The notes beneath the pieces are model-generated. The model was not told the DNA's origin, did not search any database, and saw only the letters and a list, made by a program, of their open reading frames with translations. 64,000 nt of DNA from Lachnoclostridium phytofermentans ISDg (lineage in GTDB: Bacteria > Bacillota > Clostridia > Lachnospirales > Lachnospiraceae), in NCBI RefSeq assembly GCF_000018685.1, contig NC_010001.1:4311501-4375500 (forward strand). The letters are read 5' to 3'. The position numbers and the translations under genes were made by a program. Below are positions 35,479 to 45,382 of the stretch, in pieces. The number at the start of each line of letters is the position of its first letter. Position 1 is the stretch's first letter.

Positions 35479-37140
35479 TCAAACTTTAAAACAACTTCCA
35501 CCAATAAACTCCCTAATAATCGAATTCTTAGGAATATCTTCTGAACTTACTCCAAGAAAATAATCTAAAAATTTTAATAATCGTTTTGCTTCTATATATT
35601 CTTTGCAATCTTTATCGATTCCAAACAAAGCTGGTTCTGCATATTGCTTTAGAACAGACAATTCATAAATAAGAGCGGAATTAAACATACAATCTGCTTC
35701 TTCTTGAAATGGGAAGATATTTTCCTCTTCTCCTCGGCGTACCGATGGCCACATCGCAATTGTCTCACGGGCGGAAGTCCCCCTCGTTCTTGCATCTCTT
35801 ACCATACGGCGAATTAATCTTCCATCGGTAGTCGGAATACGGTTATGTTCGTCAATATTGAGCTGAGTTAAGGCACTGATATAGATTTTAAATCTGCTCT
35901 CTTTTGGTAGAGAATAGGATAATTCATCATTTAGGCCATGGATTCCTTCTATGACAAGAATATCTTCTGGTCCTAGTTTCTTATAGTTTCCTTTATATTC
36001 CCGTTTCCCAGTTTTAAAATTAAAGTTTGGAAGTTCTACCGTTTCTCCATTTAATAATGCAGTCATATCCTTATTAAATTGCTCTATGTCGATTGCATGT
36101 ATAGATTCAAAATTAAAGTTACCATATTCATCTTTTGGAGTATTTTCTCGATCCACAAAATAATCATCGATGCCAATCGGGTGTGGCTTGTATCCTAGGG
36201 TACGTAACTGAATTGATAGACGATGAGAAAAGGTGGTCTTACCAGAAGAGGAAGGTCCAGCAATCATGATAAACTTCTTACTTCCTGCACTTTTAATCTT
36301 TTCTGCTATCTCTGCTATTCTCTTCTCCTGTAACGCCTCCTGAATCAGAATGATGTCATTCATATTCCCTTTTGTTATCTCATCATTCAAGGAGCCAACC
36401 GTAGAAATCTCCATGGTTCTTCCCCATTGATTGGCTTGCTGGAGAGTTTCAAATAGATTCTTTCTTGGTTTAAACTCTGGAACCTTTTCTGGTTCTTCTT
36501 TTAGCGGTAGCATTAACATAAATCCATCTTCATATGGAAATATATCGAAATACTTTAAGATTCCGGTGCTTGCAGGCATATAACCATAATAATAATCCTC
36601 AAATCCATCTAAATTATAGAGATTTGCGCTGGATACACGGCGATAGCGAAATAGTTTTTCCTTATCATACATCTGATACTTATGAAATAACTCTGCTGCC
36701 TCCGCGGTAGCTATGGAACGTTTCATAAATGGTATGTCTCGATGAATAATGGATTGCATCTCCTTCTTAACTTTATCCATTAATGTAGCGTCTACCTTAA
36801 CTTTTCCATCTAATTCGCAATATAAACCAGAACCAATCGAATGTTCCACCCTTACTTTATCAATATTATCATGACCTAATACGCGATAAATAGCACGAAT
36901 CATCACAAAAATAAGCCCTCTGGCATAAGTCTTACGGCCAGCATCCTCAGTTATTGTAACAAATTCTATCGTACAGTCCTGTTTCACTGTTTTAAACAGC
37001 TCACGTAATCTTCCGTTCATTAAAACAAGTATTATCTCATGTTTAAACTGAGGCTGATATTCCTTGCTAATTTCCAGATAAGCCGTACCCTGTGTGTATT
37101 CTTTTGTCACGCCATTAACCGTAACTTTAAACATTCCCAT
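35479..37140 (-). CDS. Uridine kinase-like nucleoside kinase with N-terminal TGS/ThrRS-like region
   Basis: 553 residues. The N-terminal part (about 1-60) is TGS-like (FKVTVNGVTKEY). The middle (60-230) resembles the second additional domain of threonyl-tRNA synthetase, including HRDIPFMKRSI-type residues. The C-terminal half is a PRK/uridine kinase P-loop domain with Walker A GPSSSGKTTFSH (295-306), GIDDYFVDRENTP and VIEGIHGLNDEL. This fusion is common in Firmicutes; the enzyme is expected to phosphorylate a nucleoside in the cytoplasm, but the exact substrate is not established. GAGGTGAT precedes the ATG. Confidence 0.86.
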   Translation of the reverse strand: MGMFKVTVNGVTKEYTQGTAYLEISKEYQPQFKHEIILVLMNGRLRELFKTVKQDCTIEFVTITEDAGRKTYARGLIFVMIRAIYRVLGHDNIDKVRVEHSIGSGLYCELDGKVKVDATLMDKVKKEMQSIIHRDIPFMKRSIATAEAAELFHKYQMYDKEKLFRYRRVSSANLYNLDGFEDYYYGYMPASTGILKYFDIFPYEDGFMLMLPLKEEPEKVPEFKPRKNLFETLQQANQWGRTMEISTVGSLNDEITKGNMNDIILIQEALQEKRIAEIAEKIKSAGSKKFIMIAGPSSSGKTTFSHRLSIQLRTLGYKPHPIGIDDYFVDRENTPKDEYGNFNFESIHAIDIEQFNKDMTALLNGETVELPNFNFKTGKREYKGNYKKLGPEDILVIEGIHGLNDELSYSLPKESRFKIYISALTQLNIDEHNRIPTTDGRLIRRMVRDARTRGTSARETIAMWPSVRRGEEENIFPFQEEADCMFNSALIYELSVLKQYAEPALFGIDKDCKEYIEAKRLLKFLDYFLGVSSEDIPKNSIIREFIGGSCFKV

Positions 37141-37197
37141 ATACTTATCACCTCATTTCTTCGCTGCTTTTATCTTACCCGCAAGACAATGCGTATC

Positions 37198-37293
37198 ATC
37201 AAGTTTATGGTTGCAGCGCAGATATAAACTTGATAAGAGAAAGATCTATTCCCTCCCATCTACACGATATTGCTTGCGTGCAAATAGGGAGGG
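37198..37293 (-). other. Two intercistronic hairpins between trmK and the kinase-like gene
   Basis: ATCAAGTTTAT (37198-37208) pairs with ATAAACTTGAT (37224-37234), an 11-bp perfect stem, and CCCTCCC (37251-37257) pairs with GGGAGGG (37287-37293). Neither is followed by a U run. They lie in the 165-base gap and could be processing sites or a partial terminator. Confidence 0.5.
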
Positions 37294-37305
37294 TAACTTG
37301 CCCCT

Positions 37306-38061
37306 CTAAGATCTATAGTATTGTAACGCATCCTCTAACATTTCTATTTCCTTTAAAAGTTCTGCATATCTCTCTCTATTTTTAAGAGTACTAATGCTTT
37401 CTAAATTTTCTCTAATTTGATAAGCTTTCGCTCTTTCTTTCTCAAGAAACTGCTGTAGTACTGGATGTTTATTCTCTAAGAGATATCTCCCATACCTATT
37501 ATATAACTCTTCGGCATCCTTCGTGACTTCCCTCTCTTCGCAGAAGCTGTCCCGGTTTTCTTGGAGCAATGAAGTACAGCCCCGTGATTGGGGCTGCGCA
37601 TAAAGTACTGTATAATACTTACCTTCATCAATACACATATCCTCTTTTGTAATTTCGAAGTTCAGATTATGTAGATACTCTCGTACCCTCCAGATTTCTG
37701 ACTGTGGCTGTAAGATAAGTTCCTTTGCCGCCGCTACGCACTCGCTGCCTTCTTCTAATATTCTAATCATAAGGGCTCCACCCATGCCAGCGATGACAAT
37801 CGAATCTACCTCATTTGGTTTTAGCATGTGCAATCCATCGGATAACCTTGTCGTTATCAGATTCTCCATCCCATAGCTTATGATGTTTTCCTGCGCCCGC
37901 AGCAGCGGACCCTCATTTACATCAAGAGCTATCGTTTTAGGAGCAATCTTTCCTTCTACAAGATATATGGAAATGTAGGCGTGATCACAGCCTACATCTG
38001 CAACCACATTTCCTTTTGTGACGCTATCAGCCACCATACGTAATCTTTTTGATAAGTTCAT
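37306..38061 (-). CDS. trmK: tRNA (adenine(22)-N1)-methyltransferase
   Basis: 251 residues. The SAM-binding Rossmann motif is VADVGCDHAYISIYLV (about 20-35), followed by IALDVNEGPLLRAQENI and the catalytic-loop region VIAGMGGALMIRILEEG. The C-terminal third is a coiled-coil helix bundle typical of TrmK (YqfN). It methylates A22 in some tRNAs. In Firmicutes trmK usually sits directly after rpoD, as here, with a 52-base gap. Confidence 0.93.
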   Translation of the reverse strand: MNLSKRLRMVADSVTKGNVVADVGCDHAYISIYLVEGKIAPKTIALDVNEGPLLRAQENIISYGMENLITTRLSDGLHMLKPNEVDSIVIAGMGGALMIRILEEGSECVAAAKELILQPQSEIWRVREYLHNLNFEITKEDMCIDEGKYYTVLYAQPQSRGCTSLLQENRDSFCEEREVTKDAEELYNRYGRYLLENKHPVLQQFLEKERAKAYQIRENLESISTLKNRERYAELLKEIEMLEDALQYYRS

Positions 38062-38113
38062 GTGAAACTATTTTCCTTCCTCTGTATCCAATATTAATTA
38101 ATCTAAAGATTAA

Positions 38114-39232
38114 TTACTCTAAATAATCCTTTAATTTGCGAGAACGACTTGGGTGTCTCAATTTGCGAAGTGCTTTTGCCTCGATTTGACGGATTCGTTC
38201 TCTCGTTACATTAAACTCTTTTCCTACTTCTTCCAGCGTTCTGGCACGACCATCATCTAACCCAAAACGTAATCGCAATACTTTTTGCTCACGATCAGTT
38301 AATGTGCCAAGTACCTCCATTAACTGTTCTTTTAATAAAGTAAAAGCTGCTGCTTCTGCTGGAACTGGTACGTTATCATCCTGAATAAAATCACCCAAGT
38401 GACTGTCTTCTTCCTCACCGATTGGAGTTTCAAGAGAAACTGGTTCTTGAGAAATTTTCTGAATTTCACGTACACGTTCTACTGGAATATTCATTTCCTT
38501 AGCAACTTCTTCTGGAAATGGTTCTCTACCAAGCTCTTGTAATAGCTGGCGTTGCACACGGATTAATTTATTTATGGTCTCTACCATATGAACTGGAATA
38601 CGGATTGTTCTCGCCTGATCTGCAATGGCTCTTGTTATCGCCTGACGAATCCACCAAGTTGCATACGTACTAAATTTATATCCTTTTCGATAATCGAATT
38701 TTTCTACCGCTTTAATTAATCCAAGATTTCCTTCCTGTATTAAATCTAAAAACTGCATGCCACGGCCAACATAGCGTTTTGCTATGCTAACTACCAGCCT
38801 TAAATTTGCTTCTGCAAGTCTTTTCTTTGCATTTTTATCTCCTTGCTCCATACGCTGAGCAAGAACAATTTCTTCATCTGCACTTAAAAGCGGTACTTTA
38901 CCAATTTCCTTAAGATACATTCGCACCGGATCTTCTGTACTAATTCCCTCTGGTACCGTTAAATCGATGTTAGTTATTTCCTCTTCTTCTGCTTCGATCA
39001 AAGCTAAATCGCTTTCATCAATCTCTTCTTCTTCCTCTAATTCTGGTGCACGCAAAACATCAATATTATGTGCCTCTAAATACTCATAGATCTTCTCAAT
39101 ACGGTCCGCATCAATCTCCATATCAGAAAAGAAGTCATTAATCTCTTCGTATTCTAGTACATTCTTTTTCTTTTTTGCATACTCCAACAATTCTTTCAGC
39201 TTCTCGTGAAATTTTGCCATGGTTTCATCCAT
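38114..39232 (-). CDS. rpoD: Primary RNA polymerase sigma factor (SigA/RpoD)
   Basis: 372 residues. A short acidic region 1.1 is followed by regions 1.2-2.4 (DPVRMYLKEIG, KRLAEANLRLVVSIAKRY, GLIKAVEKFDY, YATWWIRQAITRAIADQ), region 3 and region 4 with the helix-turn-helix (TLEEVGKEFNVTRERIRQIE), ending RKLKDYLE. It directs polymerase to the TTGACA/TATAAT promoters seen in this window. The order dnaG-rpoD-trmK on one strand is the macromolecular synthesis operon of Firmicutes. GGAAG precedes the ATG. Confidence 0.98.
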   Translation of the reverse strand: MDETMAKFHEKLKELLEYAKKKKNVLEYEEINDFFSDMEIDADRIEKIYEYLEAHNIDVLRAPELEEEEEIDESDLALIEAEEEEITNIDLTVPEGISTEDPVRMYLKEIGKVPLLSADEEIVLAQRMEQGDKNAKKRLAEANLRLVVSIAKRYVGRGMQFLDLIQEGNLGLIKAVEKFDYRKGYKFSTYATWWIRQAITRAIADQARTIRIPVHMVETINKLIRVQRQLLQELGREPFPEEVAKEMNIPVERVREIQKISQEPVSLETPIGEEEDSHLGDFIQDDNVPVPAEAAAFTLLKEQLMEVLGTLTDREQKVLRLRFGLDDGRARTLEEVGKEFNVTRERIRQIEAKALRKLRHPSRSRKLKDYLE

Positions 39233-39293
39233 AAATACTTCCTTCTTTCTTCGTCTGAATGTTGTATAATTCGATACCCTATATTTTCACAGT

Positions 39294-41084
39294 TTAACCA
39301 TGATTTAAAGAACTATGCAATTTCTCTAAGCCATGCTGTTCTTTCATAACATTCTGAAGTGCCATTATGTCATTGTCTTCAATCGCTTTCTTATAAGCAA
39401 TGTCTAGACTAGCTCTTTTGACACGTACTACCGTATCCGCAAAAAGCTTTCTTCTCTCCGCCTCTGTCATCTCAAGCTGAATGGAAGTCGAGAATAGACC
39501 GGCCACTTCAGTTTGCAACTCCTTGCTTTCAAAACGATTGATAATCTTAGCGGGAGTTACTTTATGTTCACTTTCGTATTGCTCAAAGACCATATTTGCA
39601 ACCTCGCGATATAATTCCTCTGTAAAATCATCCGCTGTAATAATTCCACGAATTTGATCAAACGCCTTGGAATCATCAATCAACCAGGTTAGCAATATCT
39701 TTTGCGACTTTTGCATCCCTTCTTCTGGCTTGCCTTTTTTCGCATTTTGTTCCTTTTCTCGGTCTCTTGTTTCTTTCGCTACGTTTACCACTGTCATTTG
39801 GGCACCATAACGGTTTACTAGTTTTCTTAAATTGTCATAGGAAACATTATATTTTCTTGACAACGCCTCAATGTAGTTGTTTCTCTCAATTTCCTCTGTA
39901 AATATTAACAGTTTCTTTGCCATCTCATTGAAGAACTTCGTCTTTTGTTCCGGATCTCCTAAATCATAATCCCTTTCTAATACAGAAATTTCAAAGAAGA
40001 AACTGTTCATTGCTTGATCAATTCGATTTTGATACTCCTCCGCTCCAAGTGCCTTAATAAATTCGTCCGGATCCTTGTAAGGCTTCATATCAATTACTTT
40101 TGCAGATAGCCCTGCCTCTTTCAGAATCGGTATTGCTCGAATCGCAGCCGCAACTCCAGCACCGTCACTATCATAGGTCAGATACGCTTCTTTTGTGTAA
40201 CGGGATAATAATCTTGCTTGTTGTGGTGTAAATGCAGTTCCTAAAGATGCTACTGCATTCTGAAATCCAGCCTGGTGAAGTGCTATAACATCCATGTAAC
40301 CTTCGCAGATCAGAAAGTAATCCTTTCTTGATGTTCTGGCAAAGTTTAAACCAAATAAATTCCGGCTTTTATCAAATACTATCGTTTCCGGAGAGTTTAA
40401 ATACTTTGGTACTCCATCGCCCATCACTCGGCCACCAAATGCTATCACTTTATTGTTCCCATCCATAATCGGAAACATGACTCGGTTCCAAAACTTATCA
40501 TAAGCCCCTTTACTTTCTTCCATTGTAAATAGGCCAGATTGTCTAAGTAACGAATCTTCATACCCAGCTTTTTTCATATATTGATATAAATCATCGGAGT
40601 ATTTGGTAGAATACCCAAGCCCAAACTTTGTAATAATTTCCTCGCTAAGTCCTCGATTTCTTAAATAAGCTAGTGCTTCTTCTCCTTGCTTACTTCTTAG
40701 TTGGTAATAATAATACTTACCAGCCTCTTTATAAAGCTCTAAGACTCTTGTTTTTAAATCTGCTGCCTTTTTCGCTTCTTCTGAATATTCTAATTCCGGC
40801 AGTTTCACTCCAGCTCGGTCACCTAAAACTTTTAAAGCTTCCACAAAGGTATAATTTTCATATTCCATCAGAAAGGTAAACACGTTTCCCCCAACACCAC
40901 ATCCGAAACAGTGATACATCTGTTTTGAACCACTTACAGAAAATGACGGAGATTTCTCATTATGAAATGGACATAGTCCCATGTGGTTGGCGCCACGTTT
41001 TTGTAATTTTACATAAGAACCAATCACATCAACGATATCATTGCGTTCTCTAACTTCTTCCACAAGTTCCTCTGGATAATACAT
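39294..41084 (-). CDS. dnaG: DNA primase
   Basis: 596 residues from the ATG at 41084, with GGAG six bases upstream; an ATG at 41096 overlaps that site and is less likely. The CHC2 zinc finger is near 37-62 (CPFHNEKSPSF, HCFGCGVGG). The catalytic core follows with the RNAP-basic motif and TOPRIM acidic residues (ICEGYMDVIALHQAG, YDSDGAGVAA, DPDEFI). The C-terminal helicase-binding domain is about 440-596. It makes RNA primers for lagging-strand synthesis. The upstream gene encodes an HD hydrolase (213-base gap). Confidence 0.97.
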   Translation of the reverse strand: MYYPEELVEEVRERNDIVDVIGSYVKLQKRGANHMGLCPFHNEKSPSFSVSGSKQMYHCFGCGVGGNVFTFLMEYENYTFVEALKVLGDRAGVKLPELEYSEEAKKAADLKTRVLELYKEAGKYYYYQLRSKQGEEALAYLRNRGLSEEIITKFGLGYSTKYSDDLYQYMKKAGYEDSLLRQSGLFTMEESKGAYDKFWNRVMFPIMDGNNKVIAFGGRVMGDGVPKYLNSPETIVFDKSRNLFGLNFARTSRKDYFLICEGYMDVIALHQAGFQNAVASLGTAFTPQQARLLSRYTKEAYLTYDSDGAGVAAAIRAIPILKEAGLSAKVIDMKPYKDPDEFIKALGAEEYQNRIDQAMNSFFFEISVLERDYDLGDPEQKTKFFNEMAKKLLIFTEEIERNNYIEALSRKYNVSYDNLRKLVNRYGAQMTVVNVAKETRDREKEQNAKKGKPEEGMQKSQKILLTWLIDDSKAFDQIRGIITADDFTEELYREVANMVFEQYESEHKVTPAKIINRFESKELQTEVAGLFSTSIQLEMTEAERRKLFADTVVRVKRASLDIAYKKAIEDNDIMALQNVMKEQHGLEKLHSSLNHG

Positions 41085-41260
41085 AGTAAGCTCCATTTCT
41101 TAGTTTGATACACTTATTCAATCTCATCTTAGTAATTTAAAGGTTGTATTTTAAAATTTCCTTTTTCAAAACGTAAATCATATATTTTTCCTCAATACAC
41201 AGCCCTTGCTTTAGAGCCCATATTCTTTTAACACATTTTTCATGGTGTAGAAATTATATT

Positions 41261-41330
41261 TTTTAATATACATCCCATGCTGTAGGAATCATAATTTTTA
41301 ATATACATCCCACGCTGTAGGAATCATAAT
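41261..41330. repeat. Two 35-bp tandem copies at the 3' end of the HD hydrolase gene
   Basis: Units at 41261-41295 and 41296-41330 differ at one base. The second copy contains the coding end MIPTAWDVY-stop of the hydrolase; the first repeats the same codons and stop just downstream. A more diverged third copy appears at about 41241-41260. This looks like slippage or tandem duplication across the stop codon. Confidence 0.85.
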
Positions 41331-42323
41331 TTCTTTATATTTCGCAACCGCATATCGGTCAGTCATACCAGCAATATAGTCACACACAACTCTTCCAGCT
41401 AGTTCCTTCTTCTCTTCTATCATAAACAAATACTCTTCTGGTAAGCAATCAAGGTTCGAATTATAATAAAGATAAAGCTGCTCTATCATCTTCTCTGCTT
41501 TTGCCTCCTGCCCTTTTGCGACAGGATTCGTATATACACTGCGAAACATATATTTTCTTAATTCTAACATAGCGGTTTGTACCCGCTCTGACATAATAAT
41601 ATCGGCTTTTCCGAAGCTATGGATAACAATATCATGAATCAGAGTATTCAGTCTCTCTACCGGGCTATGTCCAAGAACATCCGTGAATTCCTTCGGAATC
41701 TCTTCTTCCTTTATAATTTGCCCACGGATGGCATCATCTATGTCATGATTTATATATGCAATTTTATCCGATAGCCTTACTACCTTACCTTCTAAGGTCG
41801 ATGGGTTTCCGGCTGTTTGATGATTTTTTATTCCATCCCTTACTTCTTTCGTAAGGTTTAGTCCCTTCCCATGCTTTTCTAATAACTCCACTACTCGTAA
41901 GCTTTGCAAATGATGTTCAAAACCACCTTTGTATACACGGTTTAGTGCTCTCTCTCCTGCATGGCCAAATGGGGTATGGCCTAAATCATGTCCTAATGCA
42001 ATCGCCTCGGTTAAATCTTCATTTAGTTGAAGTGCCTTAGCAATTGTTCTCGCATTCTGCGAAACTTCTAGCGTATGGGTCATTCTGGTTCGATAATGGT
42101 CTCCTTCTGGTGCTAAAAACACCTGCGTTTTTCCATTGAGTCGACGAAATGCCTTAGAATGTATAATTCTGTCCCGGTCTCTTTGATACACTGGACGAAT
42201 GTCGCAAGCAACCTCATCCATATCTCTGCCAAGAGAACAATCACTGAATGCTGCATAGGGGTTCAAATATTCATGCTCTCTTTGCTCCTGAAGTTTTCTT
42301 ATGTTCAGTTCTAACTGCTCCAT
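41298..42323 (-). CDS. dgt: dGTPase-like HD-domain triphosphohydrolase
   Basis: 341 residues from the ATG at 42323, which follows GGAGG at five bases. The N-terminal HD motif is conserved: RTRMTHTLEVSQ with the metal-binding His, then the ALGHDLGHTPFGHAGE motif, KNHQTAGNPS and KIAYINHDIDDA. It belongs to the deoxyguanosine triphosphate triphosphohydrolase family, short bacterial type, which cleaves dNTPs to nucleoside and triphosphate. It precedes dnaG, a common neighbourhood in Clostridia. Specificity for dGTP itself is not shown. The 420-base region upstream (42324-42746) contains GTTGAATGCAAA twice (42519, 42541) and the feo terminator, nothing else clear. Confidence 0.9.
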   Translation of the reverse strand: MEQLELNIRKLQEQREHEYLNPYAAFSDCSLGRDMDEVACDIRPVYQRDRDRIIHSKAFRRLNGKTQVFLAPEGDHYRTRMTHTLEVSQNARTIAKALQLNEDLTEAIALGHDLGHTPFGHAGERALNRVYKGGFEHHLQSLRVVELLEKHGKGLNLTKEVRDGIKNHQTAGNPSTLEGKVVRLSDKIAYINHDIDDAIRGQIIKEEEIPKEFTDVLGHSPVERLNTLIHDIVIHSFGKADIIMSERVQTAMLELRKYMFRSVYTNPVAKGQEAKAEKMIEQLYLYYNSNLDCLPEEYLFMIEEKKELAGRVVCDYIAGMTDRYAVAKYKEIMIPTAWDVY

Positions 42324-42684
42324 ACTAACCTCCATTCCTAAACAAACGTAGCCATCCGGGTCTCCTTAACATCCTATTCCGTTTTAAAAAGAGACGAACC
42401 TTGTCCCAAACTATCTCAATAGGTATTATAGTAAATACGATATTGTCTTATACTAAATAATACCGTCTACTATACTGTTCTACAAAATAATTCGAATTCC
42501 TCTTTTTATTTAGAAAAAGTTGAATGCAAATTTGAATGAAGTTGAATGCAAAACTAAATTTAGGTGCTTTTTTCTCATTACAACTTTGCAAAACTCAAAT
42601 TTGTTTTGTAATTTTTTCTTTATTTTCCCTTTACTTTCGGCATCTATACCGACTTTAATATCCTAAAGTTTATGATATATTATA

Positions 42685-42727
42685 ATAGGAAAAGGAGGCA
42701 GATGCTTTCATCTACCCCTTTTCCTAT
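42685..42727 (-). terminator. Probable terminator of the feo operon
   Basis: ATAGGAAAAGG.GG.AGATG pairs with CATCT.CC.CTTTTCCTAT around a CTTT loop, about 20 bp of stem with small mismatches, located just after the last feo gene. The U tract is poor (TATTATAATATATC on the minus strand). Confidence 0.6.
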
Positions 42728-42746
42728 CACTACTTATTTTTCTCAT

Positions 42747-42938
42747 TTATCCTTGAAATATTTTCACTTTCTCTTTTGCTTTTTTTGTATCATCAACTTT
42801 CGAACAGTTACAATGACTTGGACAATCGGAACATCCACAACTGCAAAACTTACCAGCTTTTATTTCTCTCGCTCTTTTTCTCACGACATAGAAGACATAT
42901 GCTCCTAGTAATAGTACTATAATTAATGTTGGCCACAT
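42747..42938 (-). CDS. FeoB-associated Cys-rich membrane peptide
   Basis: 63 residues from the third ATG (42938), which is nine bases after AAAGG; two earlier in-frame ATGs overlap the ribosome site. One N-terminal membrane helix (WPTLIIVLLLGAYVFYVV) is followed by basic residues and a cluster of cysteines and one His (CSCGCSDCPSHCNC), then a charged tail. This is the FeoB_associated family, found almost always after feoB in Clostridia. The cysteines may help handle iron at the transporter; the mechanism is not known. Confidence 0.92.
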   Translation of the reverse strand: MWPTLIIVLLLGAYVFYVVRKRAREIKAGKFCSCGCSDCPSHCNCSKVDDTKKAKEKVKIFQG

Positions 42939-42992
42939 ACTCATCATCCTTTCTTAAGCCTTGTATTAATATCTAACCTTTATTCAGATATC

Positions 42993-45077
42993 TTAAAGAC
43001 TTGTAATAAAACTGCCAATCTGGAAAAACAATACGGATACCAGATAAGCAACACCTAATTGAAACAATATTGAAAATATGGTCCACTTCGTGGATTTTAA
43101 TTCTCTCTTTACCACTGCGATGGTTGCTACACACGGAGTATACAGTAAACAAAATAGCATAAATGAATATGCATTAACCGCGGTAAAATTCTGACTTGAT
43201 AGTGAAGATATCAAGGTATTCATACCCTCACGGGAACTGATATTTGCTATTCCATATAATACACTGAAACTAGATACTACAACTTCTTTTGCAGCTAATC
43301 CAGAGATTAACGCCACAACAATTTGCCATAATCCAAGACCCGCTGGTACTAAAATTGGACTAGCAAACTTACCAAAGATTGCACCAAAGCTCTGTGACAT
43401 ATCCTCTGTCATTCCTTGTGGTCCAAAATTTAAAATAAACCAAATTACGATCGATGCAAGGAATATCGTTGTTCCCGCTTTCGTTAAATAATCTTTCACT
43501 TTGTCCCATACATAGATAAAGATAGTTCTTTTATTTGGTGTCTTATACTCTGGTAACTCAATAAGTAAAGGACTCATATTACCTTTTTTTCCGAATTTGT
43601 TCATTACAAAGGCAGATATTACTGCAATAACCAAGCCAACCACATACATGGAAAATGCTACTAGCATTGCGTATCGTCCAAAAAACATTTGGGAAAATAA
43701 CACGTAGATTGGAAGTCTCGCACTACAGGACATGAATGGTGTAATCAATACAGTTCTTCTTCTATCTCTCATATCCTCTAAGGCTCTTGATGCCATAACC
43801 GCAGGAACAGTACAACCAAATCCAAGTATCATTGGGATAAAAGCTCTTCCTGAAAGTCCAAGTTTTCCCATCAAACCATCCATCACATATGCAACTCTTG
43901 CCATATAGCCACTATCCTCTAAGAAGGCTAACGCAAGAAATAAGATAAAGATATTTGGTAAGAAAGTGAGGATTCCACCAACACCAGCGATAATACCATT
44001 AACTATTAAAGAAGTTAACATCTCATTTGTACCAATCGCTTCCAGTCCTTTAAGAGCCATAGTAGAAAAGCTTTCTAAACCAACTTCAAAATACCCTTTC
44101 AGAAAATCACCAATGGTAAAGGTTAAGAAAAATACCACTGCCATAATTCCTAAGAATACTGGTAAACCAAAAATACGATGTGTAACCACTCGATCCACTT
44201 TATCTGTTAAGGCAGCCTTTTTGCTTTTATTTACTAAGCATTCCTCAATAATTTCATCAATAAAATCATACTTTTGATGAATAATCTCTGCTTCGTAACT
44301 TTCATTAGCAATCCCAGCTAAATCAATAGATACAAGATTCATTACCTCTTCATCATGCTCTAATAACTTAAGTGCGTACCAGCGATAGTTTTCACTTTCA
44401 AATCCTACTTCCTTCATTCGATCAGTGAGTATATCAATCTTATCCTCAATTTCATCGCTATAGACCATCGTAAATTCTTTATGATGTTCATGCGCGTGAT
44501 GGCTTTTGCTCTTTCCAAGGTTTGGATGCTGATGTACAATGCTATTATGACGACACTTTTCTTTATGGTGTGCTACCGTATGCATTAGGATATCTAGACC
44601 AGTACGTCTTCTTGCTGATACTGGGATACAAGGAATCCCAAGCATCTCAGGTAATCGATGCATATCAATCTCCATACCACGTTCTTCTACAATATCCATC
44701 ATATTAAGTGCTAAGATTACTGGTTTCCCAAGTTCTATTAACTGTAACGTAAGATATAAATTTCTCTCCAGAGCCGATGCATCTGCAACGTCAATGATGA
44801 CTTCTACCTCAGAATCCAAGATAAATTGTCTCGTCAGTTTTTCCTCCATGGTATAGGAAGTTAAGCTATATATCCCTGGAAGGTCTACTAATTTAAAACG
44901 ATGATCATGGTATTTCATCGCTCCTTCTTTTTTTTCAACCGTAACTCCTGGCCAATTAGCCACCTTTAGTTTGGCACCAGTATAGGCATTAAATAATGTC
45001 GTTTTTCCGCAGTTTGGGTTTCCTACAAACCCAACTTTTAATTCCTGCTCTTCTCTGAGATTCTCTTCTTGAATCAT
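42993..45077 (-). CDS. feoB: Ferrous iron transport protein B
   Basis: 694 residues from the ATG at 45077, nine bases after GAAAGG. The N-terminal G domain has G1 GNPNCGKTT (about 19-27), G3 DLPGIY, G4 NMMD and G5 SARR. A His-rich insert (HHKEK, then HQHPN and HHAHEHHKE) follows at about 165-205. The C-terminal membrane part has two gate motifs (MILGFGCTVPAVMASRALED, and SGLAAKEVVVSSFSVLYG) and about 11 helices. It takes up Fe(II) under anaerobic conditions. feoA lies just upstream and the Cys-rich peptide just downstream. Confidence 0.98.
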   Translation of the reverse strand: MIQEENLREEQELKVGFVGNPNCGKTTLFNAYTGAKLKVANWPGVTVEKKEGAMKYHDHRFKLVDLPGIYSLTSYTMEEKLTRQFILDSEVEVIIDVADASALERNLYLTLQLIELGKPVILALNMMDIVEERGMEIDMHRLPEMLGIPCIPVSARRRTGLDILMHTVAHHKEKCRHNSIVHQHPNLGKSKSHHAHEHHKEFTMVYSDEIEDKIDILTDRMKEVGFESENYRWYALKLLEHDEEVMNLVSIDLAGIANESYEAEIIHQKYDFIDEIIEECLVNKSKKAALTDKVDRVVTHRIFGLPVFLGIMAVVFFLTFTIGDFLKGYFEVGLESFSTMALKGLEAIGTNEMLTSLIVNGIIAGVGGILTFLPNIFILFLALAFLEDSGYMARVAYVMDGLMGKLGLSGRAFIPMILGFGCTVPAVMASRALEDMRDRRRTVLITPFMSCSARLPIYVLFSQMFFGRYAMLVAFSMYVVGLVIAVISAFVMNKFGKKGNMSPLLIELPEYKTPNKRTIFIYVWDKVKDYLTKAGTTIFLASIVIWFILNFGPQGMTEDMSQSFGAIFGKFASPILVPAGLGLWQIVVALISGLAAKEVVVSSFSVLYGIANISSREGMNTLISSLSSQNFTAVNAYSFMLFCLLYTPCVATIAVVKRELKSTKWTIFSILFQLGVAYLVSVLFFQIGSFITSL

Positions 45078-45122
45078 GGTTAACATCCTTTCCGTCCCTA
45101 ACATGCTGTTAATGTTGTTGTC

Positions 45123-45344
45123 TTAACTTTCCTCGATATGAATTGCTTCTGCGATCTTCTTTCCCACTGCAAGTCTGGTTCCACGTACATTGAAAATAAC
45201 AGAGCCACCACGTTTATTATTTAAAACCTCAATCTTTGTGCCATCGGTTAAGCCAAGCGCTTTCAAACGGATTTCCGTCTCTTTTGCCAACTGAATGTTA
45301 TGCACTGTATAGGTCTTGTTTGCCTTCCCATCCACTAGTGTCAT
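45123..45344 (-). CDS. feoA: Ferrous iron transport protein A
   Basis: 73 residues from the ATG at 45344; a GTG at 45353 is too close to AAAAGGA. SH3-like FeoA domain: KETEIRLKALGLTDGTKIEV, VIFNVRGTRLAVGKKIAEAI. It modulates FeoB. It is the first gene of a Fur-controlled operon and is followed by feoB after about 45 bases. Confidence 0.94.
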   Translation of the reverse strand: MTLVDGKANKTYTVHNIQLAKETEIRLKALGLTDGTKIEVLNNKRGGSVIFNVRGTRLAVGKKIAEAIHIEES

Positions 45345-45382
45345 GTCGTTCACGTCCTTTTCTCTCGTTCATTTTCTTTTAT

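Noticed and set aside
37198..37293. Riboswitch upstream of the uridine-kinase-like gene
   Set aside because: The two hairpins do not match any riboswitch consensus I know and lack an expression platform with U tract.
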